In this document: positions 27,028 through 35,125 of the stretch, one piece after another
How the letters are laid out: the number at the start of each line of letters is the position of its first letter
Numbering within the stretch: the stretch's first letter is position 1
Source: Streptomyces sp. NRRL WC-3618
GTDB taxonomy: Bacteria; Actinomycetota; Actinomycetes; Streptomycetales; Streptomycetaceae
NCBI RefSeq assembly: GCF_001280005.1
Contig: NZ_LGDW01000085.1
Span: forward strand, 1 to 64,000
Direction of reading: 5' to 3'
DNA: 64,000 nucleotides
Position numbers and translations under genes: made by a program
Notes under the pieces: generated by a model
What the model saw: the letters and a program-made list of their open reading frames with translations, nothing else
Told to the model about the DNA's origin: nothing
Database searches by the model: none

Positions 27028-28289
27028 GCCCACGCGAGATGCTCCCGGTTGTGCGCGATCAGGGTGTCGGTCAGGGTGTCCGCGTAGTCGTACTGGCCGA
27101 CGAGCGGATGTGCGAGCAGCGCCCGGAAGACCCGGTTGCGCCCGCCGTGCAGCGCGGCCTCCAGCGCCAGTTCCTCGTAGGCGGTGACGTTGGCGATCAG
27201 CCCCGCGTACAGCGGGTCGACAGCCGGGACGGCCAGGGGAGCGGCCCCCGCCCGGCCCACCGCGGCCTGCGTCTCGATGACCGCGTCGTCCGGGAGGAAG
27301 GGCAACGTGCCCTTGTTGTACGTGTTCACCACCTGGTAGGGACTGCCGCCCCCGCCCAGCAGCGACGCGGCCAGATCCACCGCCGCCTCCGAGTAGAAGG
27401 CGCCGCCGCGCTTGGCCAGCAGCTCCGGTTTCTCGTCCAGGGCCGGATCGCCGTACATCCGCAGCAGTTCCTCCTCCATCGCCGCCACCTCGGCCGCCCG
27501 GGAGGGCTTGGTGCGCAGCTCGCGTACGACGCTGTCGTGGGCGTAGTAGTACCGCAGGTAGTAGGACGGCACCGTCTCCAGCCGGTCCAGGACCGTACGC
27601 GGAAGGCGGAGGTCGTCGGCGATCCGGTCGCCGTACTCGCTGAGCAGCCGGGGCAGGACGTCCTCGCCCTCGGGGCCGCCGAGGCGGACGCCCGTCTCCC
27701 AGGTGAGGTGGTTGAGGCCCACGTGGTCCAGGTGGACGTCGGCCGGGGTCACCCCCAGCAGGGCGGCGAACTTCCGCTGGAAGCCGATCGCCACGTTGCA
27801 CAGGCCGACCGCCTTGTGGCCGGCCTGGAGCAGGGCGCGGGTGACGATGCCCACCGGGTTGGTGAAGTCGATGATCCAGGCGTCCGGGTTGGTCCGCCGG
27901 ACGCGCTCGGCGATGTCCAGGACGACCGGCACCGTGCGCAGCGCCTTGGCGAGGCCGCCCGCGCCGGTCGTCTCCTGGCCGACGCAGCCGCACTCCAGCG
28001 GCCATGTCTCGTCCTGCTGCCTGGCCGCCTGGCCACCGACGCGGAGTTGGAGCAGGACGGCGTCGGCGCCCTCGACACCCTTGTCCAGGTCGTCGGTTGT
28101 GGTGATCTTGCCGTTGTGACCCTGCTTGGCGAAGATGCGCCGGGCGAGCCCGCCGACCAGCTCCAGGCGTTCGGCGGCCGGGTCGACGAGCACCAGCTCC
28201 TCTATGGGCAGGGTGTCCCGCAACCGGGCGAAACCGTCGATGAGTTCGGGGGTGTAGGTCGAACCGCCGCCGACCACGGTGAGTTTCAT
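27024..28289 (-). CDS. GH4 family 6-phospho-beta-glucosidase-like glycosidase
   Basis: 421 residues. KLTVVGGGSTYTPELI is the NAD-binding start of glycoside hydrolase family 4, which cleaves by an NAD- and Mn2+-dependent redox mechanism. FTNPVGIVTRAL, LCNVAIG (metal Cys) and VGLNHLTW (metal His) are the expected active-site patches. Family members usually act on 6-phosphorylated disaccharides. In this operon the importer is an ABC system, which does not phosphorylate, but a kinase is encoded right after it. Either the kinase phosphorylates the imported disaccharide or this GH4 accepts an unphosphorylated one. Follows the MalG-type permease by seven bases. Strong family call. Confidence 0.92.
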   Translation of the reverse strand: MKLTVVGGGSTYTPELIDGFARLRDTLPIEELVLVDPAAERLELVGGLARRIFAKQGHNGKITTTDDLDKGVEGADAVLLQLRVGGQAARQQDETWPLECGCVGQETTGAGGLAKALRTVPVVLDIAERVRRTNPDAWIIDFTNPVGIVTRALLQAGHKAVGLCNVAIGFQRKFAALLGVTPADVHLDHVGLNHLTWETGVRLGGPEGEDVLPRLLSEYGDRIADDLRLPRTVLDRLETVPSYYLRYYYAHDSVVRELRTKPSRAAEVAAMEEELLRMYGDPALDEKPELLAKRGGAFYSEAAVDLAASLLGGGGSPYQVVNTYNKGTLPFLPDDAVIETQAAVGRAGAAPLAVPAVDPLYAGLIANVTAYEELALEAALHGGRNRVFRALLAHPLVGQYDYADTLTDTLIAHNREHLAWA

Positions 28290-28296
28290 GAATGCA

Positions 28297-29211
28297 TCAA
28301 CCCTTTACGCCGGTGAGAGTGACGCCTTCGACGAACGCCTTCTGGGCGAAGAAGAACACGACGAGTACGGGGGCCAGGACCAGCACGGTCGCGGCCATGG
28401 TGAGGTTCCAGTCGGTGTGGTGGGCGCCCTTGAAGGACTCCAGGCCGTAACTCAGCGTCCACGCGCCCGGGTTCTCGGAGGCGTAGATCTGCGGGCCGAA
28501 GTAGTCGTTCCAGGCGTTGAAGAACTGGAAGAGGGCGATGGCGGCGATTCCGGGCTTCGCCATCGGCAGGACGACCCTGAGCAACGTGCGCAGGTCCCCG
28601 CAGCCGTCCACCTTCGCCGCGTCCAGATACTCGTTCGGGATGGTCATCAGGAACTGGCGCAGCAGGAAGATCGAGAACGCGTCGCCGAACGCCAGCGGGG
28701 TGATCAACGGCCACAGTGTGCCGGACAGGTCCAGCTGCTTCGCCCAGAACAGGTACATCGGGATGACGACCACCTGGGGCGGCAGCATCATCATCGAGAT
28801 GACCAGCATGAGCGTCAGATTGCGGCCCCGGAAGCGGAACTTGGCCAGCGCGTACGCCACGGGGACGGACGAGACGACGGTCAAGGCGGTGCCCAGTCCG
28901 GCGTAGATCAGGGTGTTCTTCCACCAGGTGAGAAAGCCCGGGGTGTCGAAGACCTTGCGGTAGTTGGACCACTCCCAGGTGTGCGGGATCAGGTCCCGGC
29001 TGAGGGCCTGCGAGTCGCTCATCAGCGAGGTCAGGAACACGAACACGAAGGGCAGGGTGAAGAAGAGGGCCGCCGCGACGCCGAGGGAGTGGACCGCGAT
29101 CCATTCCAGCAGTGCCTTACGGCGGGCCGTGCGCTCGGCGGGCGTGGCGGGGGCCTTCAACTCCACCGGCCGTTCGAGTAGATGAGTGGTGTCCTGGGTC
29201 ATGTCAGTCAT
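28297..29211 (-). CDS. Carbohydrate ABC transporter permease (MalG-like)
   Basis: About 304 residues with six predicted membrane helices. The EAA motif EYLDAAKVDGCG with LPMAKPG is the cytoplasmic loop that docks the ATPase. ATG 29211 was chosen because AGGTGA sits five bases upstream; further ATGs at 29202 and a GTG at 29220 are in frame. Its start overlaps the end of the upstream permease. No ATPase gene is in the operon, so a shared MsiK-type ATPase encoded elsewhere probably energises it, as is usual in Streptomyces. Confidence 0.92.
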   Translation of the reverse strand: MTDMTQDTTHLLERPVELKAPATPAERTARRKALLEWIAVHSLGVAAALFFTLPFVFVFLTSLMSDSQALSRDLIPHTWEWSNYRKVFDTPGFLTWWKNTLIYAGLGTALTVVSSVPVAYALAKFRFRGRNLTLMLVISMMMLPPQVVVIPMYLFWAKQLDLSGTLWPLITPLAFGDAFSIFLLRQFLMTIPNEYLDAAKVDGCGDLRTLLRVVLPMAKPGIAAIALFQFFNAWNDYFGPQIYASENPGAWTLSYGLESFKGAHHTDWNLTMAATVLVLAPVLVVFFFAQKAFVEGVTLTGVKG

Positions 29212-29212
29212 G

Positions 29213-30157
29213 TCAGTCACCTGCCTGGATGAGGCCGCCCCGGCGCCGCATCAACAGCGCGGTGAACGCCATCGACAGGGCGAACAGGACCAGGGCGACG
29301 ACACAGGCGGAGCCGTAGTCGAAGCGCTGGAAGCCGAGGTTGTAGACGAGTTGGGGGAGGGTGAGCGTGGAGTGCTCGGGGTAGCCGGGCTCGAACGTGG
29401 TGCCCGCGCCCTGGATCACACCCGAGGCGACCTTTCCGGCCACCAGTGGCTGCGTGTAGTACTGCGTCGCCCCGATGACGCCGGTGACGACGGCGAACAT
29501 GATGATCGGCGAGATGTTCGGCAGCGTGACGAACCGGAACCGCTGCCAGGGCGTCGCGCCGTCCAGCTCGGCCGCCTCGTACTGCTCCCTCGGTACGTCG
29601 AGCAGGGCGGCCATGAAGATCACCATCAGGTCGCCGACGCCCCACAGGGCCAGCATGGTGAGCGCCGGCTTGGACCAGCTGGGGTCGTTGAACCAGCCCG
29701 GCGCCGGGATGCCGATCCTCTCCAGGAGGGAGTTGACCGGTCCCGTACCGGGGTTGAGGAGGAACGCGAACGCCATGGTCGCGGCGACCGGCGGGGCCAG
29801 GTAGGGCAGATAGAAGAGGGTGCGGAAGATCCCCGTACCCGTCTTGATCTTCGTGATGAGCATGCCGATCCCGAGTCCGAACAGGACACGGAGGATCACC
29901 ATGATCACGACCAGCCACAGGGTGTTGCGCAGGGCGGGCCAGAAGTAGGGGTAGGACTCGAAGACGTACGCCCAGTTCTTCGTTCCGCTCCAGGTCGGCG
30001 GCTTGAAGCCGTCGTAGTGCATGAACGAGAAGTAGACCGTGGAGATCATCGGGTACGCGAAGAAGACCGTGAAACCGATCAGCCAGGGCGAGAGGAAGGC
30101 GAGGGTGCGCAGCCTCGAACGCCGGTGCTTCGCCCGCAGGGTGTAGGTGGCGGCCAT
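29213..30157 (-). CDS. Carbohydrate ABC transporter permease (MalF-like)
   Basis: 314 residues with about six membrane helices (first at TLAFLSPWLIGFTVFFAY). The EAA loop reads EQYEAAELDGATPWQRF followed by TLPNISP. Starts two bases after the stop of the binding-protein gene and overlaps the MalG-type gene. Together with its partner it forms the membrane channel of a CUT1-type sugar importer. Confidence 0.92.
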   Translation of the reverse strand: MAATYTLRAKHRRSRLRTLAFLSPWLIGFTVFFAYPMISTVYFSFMHYDGFKPPTWSGTKNWAYVFESYPYFWPALRNTLWLVVIMVILRVLFGLGIGMLITKIKTGTGIFRTLFYLPYLAPPVAATMAFAFLLNPGTGPVNSLLERIGIPAPGWFNDPSWSKPALTMLALWGVGDLMVIFMAALLDVPREQYEAAELDGATPWQRFRFVTLPNISPIIMFAVVTGVIGATQYYTQPLVAGKVASGVIQGAGTTFEPGYPEHSTLTLPQLVYNLGFQRFDYGSACVVALVLFALSMAFTALLMRRRGGLIQAGD

Positions 30158-30159
30158 GG

Positions 30160-31497
30160 CTACTTCGCCTGCGCGATGTCCGTGTCGATCTGCGCCGCCG
30201 CCTTCTTCAGGCCCGCCTTCAGGTCGGTGGCCTTGCCGCTCTCGTAGTCGTAGCCGAGCTGCTGGATGGTGGTGAGGTAGACGCCGCCGTTGATCGAGGC
30301 CGGCGACGTGGTGGAGTGGGGGTTCGCGGCGATGTCGAGGAAGGTCTTGAAGCGCGGGTCGTACTTCAGCTTCGGGGACTTCAGGGCCTCGAGCGTGGAG
30401 GGCACGTTGTGGATCGCGTTGGAGAAGCCGACGACCGCGTCCGTGTCCGTGGTGATGTACTTGACCAGTTCCCAGGCCGCGTTCTGCTTCTTGCTGGTGG
30501 CCGCGATACCGGCGATGGTGCCGGTGATGTAGCCCTTGCCGTACTGGTCGGCCTTGTCGTCGGGCACGGGCAGCGGGGCGACGCCGATCTCGAAGCCGGG
30601 CTTCGCGTCCAGCGCCATCCCGAGGCGCCACTCGCCGTCGAGCTGCATGGCCACCTGGCCGGTCTGGAAGGGGTGCTTGGGGCCCCACTCGTCACCGAGC
30701 CCGGAGCGGAACTTCTCCAGCTTCTGGAAGCCGCCCAGCTCGTCCACGAGCTTCTTCTGGAGGGCCATGGCGTCGGCGACGGCCGGGTCGGTGGCGACCG
30801 TCGACTTGCCGGACGTGTCGAAGTACGTCGGCCCGAACTGGCCCATGTAGTGCTCGGTGGTCGTCTCCCAGCCGTGGTAGTCCGGCATGAATCCGAGCTG
30901 CTTGTACGTGTCGCCCTGGGGAACCGTCAGCTTCTTGGCGTCGGCCTCGAACTCCGACCAGGTCTTCGGCGGGCCGGCGATCCCGGCCTTCTGGAAGGCG
31001 GTCTTGTTGTAGTACAGGCCGTAGGCGTCGCCGAGCAGCGGGACGGCGCAGCGGTCGCCTTCGTACTGGGTGTACTCGCTCATCGCCTTCGGGAAGGTGG
31101 TCGCCGGGTCGATGCCCGCCTTCTTGAACAGCGGGTTCAGGTCGACCAGCGCGCCCGACGAGCAGAACTTGCCGACGCCGTTGGTGGTGAACGACGAGAT
31201 CACGTCCGGCGCCTTGCTGCCGCCCGCGCGCAGCGCCTGGTTCATCTTGTCGTCGGTCATGTTGCCGACGACATCCACATGGATGTTCGGGTGGACCTTC
31301 TCGAAACCGGCGATCAGCGCCTTCACGCCCGCCACCTCGTTGGGCGCGCTCCAGGCGTGCCAGAAGGTGATGGTCGTGTCCTTGGACGGGTCGTCGGAGG
31401 CTCCGGACGACGTCTGGCCCGTACAGGCCGTGGCCAGGAGGGCTGTCGAGGCGGTCACGGCGAGGGCGGAGGCGACTTTTCTGGATATTCCGGGCAT
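30160..31497 (-). CDS. Sugar ABC transporter substrate-binding lipoprotein
   Basis: 445 residues. The signal peptide ends in a lipobox, LLATAC, with the lipidated Cys at residue 25. The mature part is an extracellular solute-binding family 1 fold (TITFWHAWSAP, AMQLDGEWRLG), as in maltose- and chitobiose-binding proteins. ATG 31497 with GGGAGA upstream. It opens the transport part of the operon, 95 bases after the ROK regulator gene. Ligand unknown; the GH4 and BadF partners suggest a beta-linked disaccharide, possibly of amino sugars. Confidence 0.92.
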   Translation of the reverse strand: MPGISRKVASALAVTASTALLATACTGQTSSGASDDPSKDTTITFWHAWSAPNEVAGVKALIAGFEKVHPNIHVDVVGNMTDDKMNQALRAGGSKAPDVISSFTTNGVGKFCSSGALVDLNPLFKKAGIDPATTFPKAMSEYTQYEGDRCAVPLLGDAYGLYYNKTAFQKAGIAGPPKTWSEFEADAKKLTVPQGDTYKQLGFMPDYHGWETTTEHYMGQFGPTYFDTSGKSTVATDPAVADAMALQKKLVDELGGFQKLEKFRSGLGDEWGPKHPFQTGQVAMQLDGEWRLGMALDAKPGFEIGVAPLPVPDDKADQYGKGYITGTIAGIAATSKKQNAAWELVKYITTDTDAVVGFSNAIHNVPSTLEALKSPKLKYDPRFKTFLDIAANPHSTTSPASINGGVYLTTIQQLGYDYESGKATDLKAGLKKAAAQIDTDIAQAK

Positions 31498-31592
31498 GGC
31501 GAGGTCTCCCAGGGAAGGGCGTGGCAGGGCAGGACTGGTGAGGGGTGAGGAAGGGGGTGCGGGGGCGGTGAGGAAGTGGGGTGCGGGGCGGC

Positions 31593-32804
31593 TCAGCGGG
31601 AGGTGTCGAAGACCTCGTCGCGGGTGGTCGCGAGGGCGCTCTCCAGCGCGCCCCGCAGCACGGGATGTTCGCGTACGTCGCCCACGACCAGCCGGGGGCG
31701 GGCCGCGGCCAGTTCCTCCAGCTCGGCCTGGACCAGACCGCGCAGGGGTTCGCCGCCCGCGGTGAGGGAGGCGCCGCTGAGGACGACGAGTTCGGGGTCG
31801 AGGACGGAGACGAGCGAGGCCAGACCGGTGGCCAGGCCCGTCGCGTACGTTTCGAGGAGCCGCCGGTGGGGGCCCGCGTCGATGTCGGCGGCCTGGGCGA
31901 CGAGGGCGGCGGCGACCTCGGCGTACGGGCCCTCGGGGACGGGGCTGATGCCCAGTTCGCGGGCGAGCCGGGGGATGACCTGCGAACCGGCGAGTTCCTG
32001 GTAGCCGCCGCTGCCGGCCCTGCTGACCTGCCGGACGAGGGGTGTGCCCGGCACGGGCAGGAAACCGACCTCGCCGGCGCCGCCGGTCCAGCCGCGGTGC
32101 AGCCGGCCGCCGAGGACGAGCGCGGCGCCGAGTCCGCCCTCGTTCCACAGGAGCACGAAGTCGTCGTGCCCTCTGGCCGCGCCGAGCCGTTGTTCGGCGA
32201 TGGCGACGAGGTTCACGTCGTTCTCGTACTCCACCGGCATCGGCAGCGCGGCGGCGAGTTCGTCGAGGAGGGCTGGGGAGTGCCAGCCCGGGAGGTGGGA
32301 GGCGTAGCGCAGCCGGCCGGTGCCCGGGTCGAAGGCGCCCGGCGTCCCGATGACGAGCCGCCGCAGATCGCCGCGGGCCAGCCCCGCCGCCTTCACGGCA
32401 CCGTCCAGGGCCTCGGTGACCTGCTGGACGACGGGCCGGGCGGGGCGTTTGCCGGGGGTGGGCAGTTCGTACTCGCCTACCGTCTTGCCGGTGATGTCGG
32501 CGACGGCGGCGAGGACGCGCTCGGGGGTGACGTCGAGCCCGGCGGCGTACGCGGCGGTCGGGTTGACCTCGTACAGCTGGGCGTTGGGGCCGGGGCGGCC
32601 CTCGCTGGTGCCGGTCGCCAGGACGAGTCCGGCCGCTTCCAGGCGGGCGAGGAGCTGTGAGGCGGTCGGCTTGGAGAGGCCGGTGAGCTTCCCGATCCGG
32701 GTGCGGGACAGGGGGCCGTGCTCCAGGAGGAGGTCCAGGGCGGCCCGGTCGTTCATGGCGCGCAGGACGCGGGGGGTGCCTGGCGTGCCTGCGGTTCCTG
32801 CCAT
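31593..32804 (-). CDS. ROK family transcriptional repressor
   Basis: About 403 residues. The N-terminal winged helix (NDRAALDLLLEHGPLSRTRIG, then GLSKPTASQLLARLEAAGLV) binds DNA; the remaining 330 residues are the ROK sugar-binding domain. The usual zinc motif CxCGxxGC is missing: after GEVGFLPVPGTPLV the sequence reads RQVSRAGSGGYQELAG with no cysteine. ATG 32804 has AGGCAGG upstream; ATG 32849 is an alternative adding 15 residues. It is the first gene of the sugar operon and probably represses it until the sugar or its phosphate binds. A palindrome lies 72-86 bases upstream. Confidence 0.9.
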   Translation of the reverse strand: MAGTAGTPGTPRVLRAMNDRAALDLLLEHGPLSRTRIGKLTGLSKPTASQLLARLEAAGLVLATGTSEGRPGPNAQLYEVNPTAAYAAGLDVTPERVLAAVADITGKTVGEYELPTPGKRPARPVVQQVTEALDGAVKAAGLARGDLRRLVIGTPGAFDPGTGRLRYASHLPGWHSPALLDELAAALPMPVEYENDVNLVAIAEQRLGAARGHDDFVLLWNEGGLGAALVLGGRLHRGWTGGAGEVGFLPVPGTPLVRQVSRAGSGGYQELAGSQVIPRLARELGISPVPEGPYAEVAAALVAQAADIDAGPHRRLLETYATGLATGLASLVSVLDPELVVLSGASLTAGGEPLRGLVQAELEELAAARPRLVVGDVREHPVLRGALESALATTRDEVFDTSR

Positions 32805-32875
32805 GGGCGTCTGCACCTGCCTTTCCGTGGCCCAGTTTTTCACGGTCATCGGGAGTGGTTGTTCCCAATGACTGT

Positions 32876-32890
32876 TAGGAAAGTTTCCTA
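32876..32890. promoter_or_regulatory. Palindrome TAGGAAA-G-TTTCCTA, candidate ROK operator
   Basis: Perfect 7-bp arms around a single G, AT-rich in a GC-rich background, placed before the regulator gene and its downstream transporter genes. The position suggests autoregulation of the whole operon. I see no second copy in the window. Confidence 0.6.
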
Positions 32891-32954
32891 TTGGATGGCG
32901 TGAAGATAGGACCGGACCAAGGGGGACGTCAAGGGGCAATGAGCGAGGAATGAG

Positions 32955-32989
32955 AGAGGCGGCGCCCCCGGATCGGGGACGCCGCCTCT
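32955..32989. terminator. Hairpin terminator between mscS and the ROK gene
   Basis: Arms AGAGGCGGCGCCCCCG and CGGGGACGCCGCCTCT pair with one mismatch around loop GAT. It lies 44 bases after the mscS stop on the minus strand and before the ROK promoter region, so it separates the two transcription units. Confidence 0.75.
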
Positions 32990-33032
32990 GTCGTACAGGC
33001 TTTCGTGCAGGCTGCTGACTGTCGGGTACCGG

Positions 33033-34127
33033 CTACCTGCCGGGCCGCGCCGGTGCGATCGGGGACGCCGCCTCCACCTGGGGGGAGCCGCTGTTCGAGT
33101 ACACCGAGGGGGGTGCGACCGCTGCCGTCGGGTCCGCGTCGGGGTCCTCCTCCGGGATGACCGTGGTGCCGCCCACGATGCGGATGCCCGCCGCGTCCAG
33201 GGCCCGCTTGACGCGCCAGCGCAGTTCGCGCTCCACCGTCAGGGACTTGCCCGGCATCGTCTTCGCCGTGAGCCGGACGACCATCGAGTCCAGGAGCACG
33301 CTGTCCAGGCCCAGGCTCTCGATCGGGCCCCACAGCAGCTCGTTCCAGGGCTCCTCGCGGCTCATCTTCTCGCTGACCTCGTCGAGCGTCGCCTTCATTC
33401 GGTCCAGGTCCACATGCGCGCTCACGGTCACGTCGACGCCGGCTGTCGCCCAGCCCTGGGAGAGGTTGCCGATGCGCTTGACCTCGCCGTTTCGCACGTA
33501 CCAGATCTCGCCCTGGTCGCCGCGCAGCTTCGTCACCCGCAGGCCCACCTCGATCACCTCGCCTGACGCCACCCCCGCGTCGATCGTGTCCCCGACGCCG
33601 TACTGGTCCTCCAGGATCATGAACACGCCCGAGAGGAAGTCCGTCACCAAGTTGCGGGCGCCGAAACCGATCGCCACGCCCGCGACACCGGCGGAGGCGA
33701 GCAGCGGGGCCAGGTTGATCTGGAACGCGGCGAGGACCATCAGGGCCGCGGTGCCCAGGATGATGAAGCTCGCCACCGAGCGCAGCACGGACCCGATCGC
33801 CTGGGAGCGCTGGCGACGGCGTTCGACATTGACCAGCAGGCTGCCGAGGGCCATGCCGCCGGCCGGGCCGTCGGCCGGCTGGACCGTGCGGTTCATGCGG
33901 TCGATCAGCTTGGTGATGGCCCGCCGTACCACCGCTCTCAGCACGACCGAGATCACCAGGATCAGCAGGACCTTGAGTCCGATGGCCAGCCAGGTGGACC
34001 AGTTCTGCTGGACCCAGCTGGCGGCGTTCGTCGCGCTCTCCTGAGCGTCCTGGAACGACGGGACCACCACGGCCGGTGACTCCGAGGGAATCGGTGACGG
34101 CGGCGGACCGGCGGCGAGCAGGGACAC
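33033..34127 (-). CDS. MscS-type mechanosensitive channel
   Basis: 364 residues. Three predicted membrane helices (near residues 45-65, 108-130 and 135-160), the last being the glycine/alanine-rich pore helix (LLASAGVAGVAIGFGARNLVTDFLSG). The cytosolic MscS beta domain and mixed alpha/beta region follow, then a Pro-rich tail. The start is GTG 34127 with GGAGG seven bases upstream. Opens under membrane tension to release solutes on hypo-osmotic shock. It is monocistronic, ending at a terminator and divergent from the HNH gene. Confidence 0.92.
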   Translation of the reverse strand: MSLLAAGPPPSPIPSESPAVVVPSFQDAQESATNAASWVQQNWSTWLAIGLKVLLILVISVVLRAVVRRAITKLIDRMNRTVQPADGPAGGMALGSLLVNVERRRQRSQAIGSVLRSVASFIILGTAALMVLAAFQINLAPLLASAGVAGVAIGFGARNLVTDFLSGVFMILEDQYGVGDTIDAGVASGEVIEVGLRVTKLRGDQGEIWYVRNGEVKRIGNLSQGWATAGVDVTVSAHVDLDRMKATLDEVSEKMSREEPWNELLWGPIESLGLDSVLLDSMVVRLTAKTMPGKSLTVERELRWRVKRALDAAGIRIVGGTTVIPEEDPDADPTAAVAPPSVYSNSGSPQVEAASPIAPARPGR

Positions 34128-34461
34128 GGGGGACCTCCAAAGCTGTCTGCCTCCGGTACGGATGGTTACGGCGGGCGGCTCGACGGTGAGCGCGTCGTTC
34201 AGGTCACGGAAAGGTCACCGGAAGGGCAGACCCACCACACTAACGGGGGAGCGTGTGTGGATCCGCGCCATGTTCGAGGGAGAGAACGTGCCCACCTGGG
34301 GATGAAGAGGGTGTGGTCCCGGGGCATGAACACAAGGTGTGGTCGAAAACACTCCCAGCCCGTTACCGGGACGTGGTGGCGCTGCCGCCGGGCGAGAGGG
34401 GAGACTGACTACAGATCGTCCCGGCGCGAGCCACGCGCCGCCGACGCCCAAGGAGGCATCC
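34128..34461. other. Divergent intergenic region with a direct repeat GGTGTGGTC
   Basis: 334 bases between the mscS and HNH starts. It must hold both promoters, though I cannot fix them. GGTGTGGTC occurs twice in the same orientation (34310-34318 and 34336-34344), 26 bp apart, about 120-150 bases before the HNH gene. No gene or structured RNA recognised. Confidence 0.5.
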
Positions 34462-34998
34462 GTGCCGCATGTCCTGGTACTCAACGCGTCGTACGAGCCA
34501 CTCGGCGTCGTACCGCTCCACCGCGCGCTCGTCCTCGTCCTGGAGAACAAGGCAGTCTCCCTCGAGGAATCAGGCGCCTTCATGCACAGCGCGACTGTTA
34601 CTGTCCCCGCACCCAGCGTGGTCCGGCTGAAGAGGTTCGTCCGGGTTCCCTACCGGGGGCCCGTTCCACTGACCCGTAGGGCTCTGTTCGCCCGCGACGG
34701 TGGCCGGTGCATGTACTGCGGCGCCGCCGCGACCAGTGTCGACCACGTCATCCCGCGTTCCCGCGGCGGTCAGCACCGCTGGGACAACGTGGTGGCGTCG
34801 TGCCGCCGCTGCAACCACACCAAGGCGGACCGCCATCTCTTCGAGATCGGCTGGCGGCTGCGCCACAAACCCGCCCCGCCCACCGGTCTCGCCTGGCGCA
34901 TCATCGGCACCGGGCACAGGGACCCGCGCTGGCTGCCCTACCTGCAGCCGTACGGCGCGGACGACGCGATGGCCCGGATCGACGGCATCTCAGCCTGA
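34462..34998 (+). CDS. HNH endonuclease family protein
   Basis: 178 residues. The HNH motif is plain: CMYCG, then DHVIPRSRGGQHRWDN, then CRRCNHTKADR, with two CxxC pairs binding zinc and His in DHV as the catalytic base. The N-terminal half (VLVLNASYEPLGVVPLHRALVL) is the conserved start of an actinobacterial chromosomal HNH family without restriction partners. GTG 34462 follows AAGGAGG by six bases. Ends before a strong hairpin shared with the convergent ABC permease gene. DNA target unknown. Confidence 0.9.
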   Translation: MPHVLVLNASYEPLGVVPLHRALVLVLENKAVSLEESGAFMHSATVTVPAPSVVRLKRFVRVPYRGPVPLTRRALFARDGGRCMYCGAAATSVDHVIPRSRGGQHRWDNVVASCRRCNHTKADRHLFEIGWRLRHKPAPPTGLAWRIIGTGHRDPRWLPYLQPYGADDAMARIDGISA

Positions 34999-35070
34999 CG
35001 TTCGGGCTTTCCCATATCTGAATACGGAGTGCCAGCACAGTTGTGCGAGTTGTTCGTACGGCACGGATGC

Positions 35071-35109
35071 GATCCGGCCCCGGGAACCCCCGTTCCCCAG
35101 GGCCGGATC
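35071..35109. terminator. Bidirectional hairpin between HNH and FtsX-like genes
   Basis: Arms GATCCGGCCC-GGGAAC and GTTCCC-GGGCCGGATC, separated by small bulges and a short loop, between two convergent genes. Suited to stop transcription from both sides. Confidence 0.75.
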
Positions 35110-35125
35110 AGTCATGCCCGCCCGC

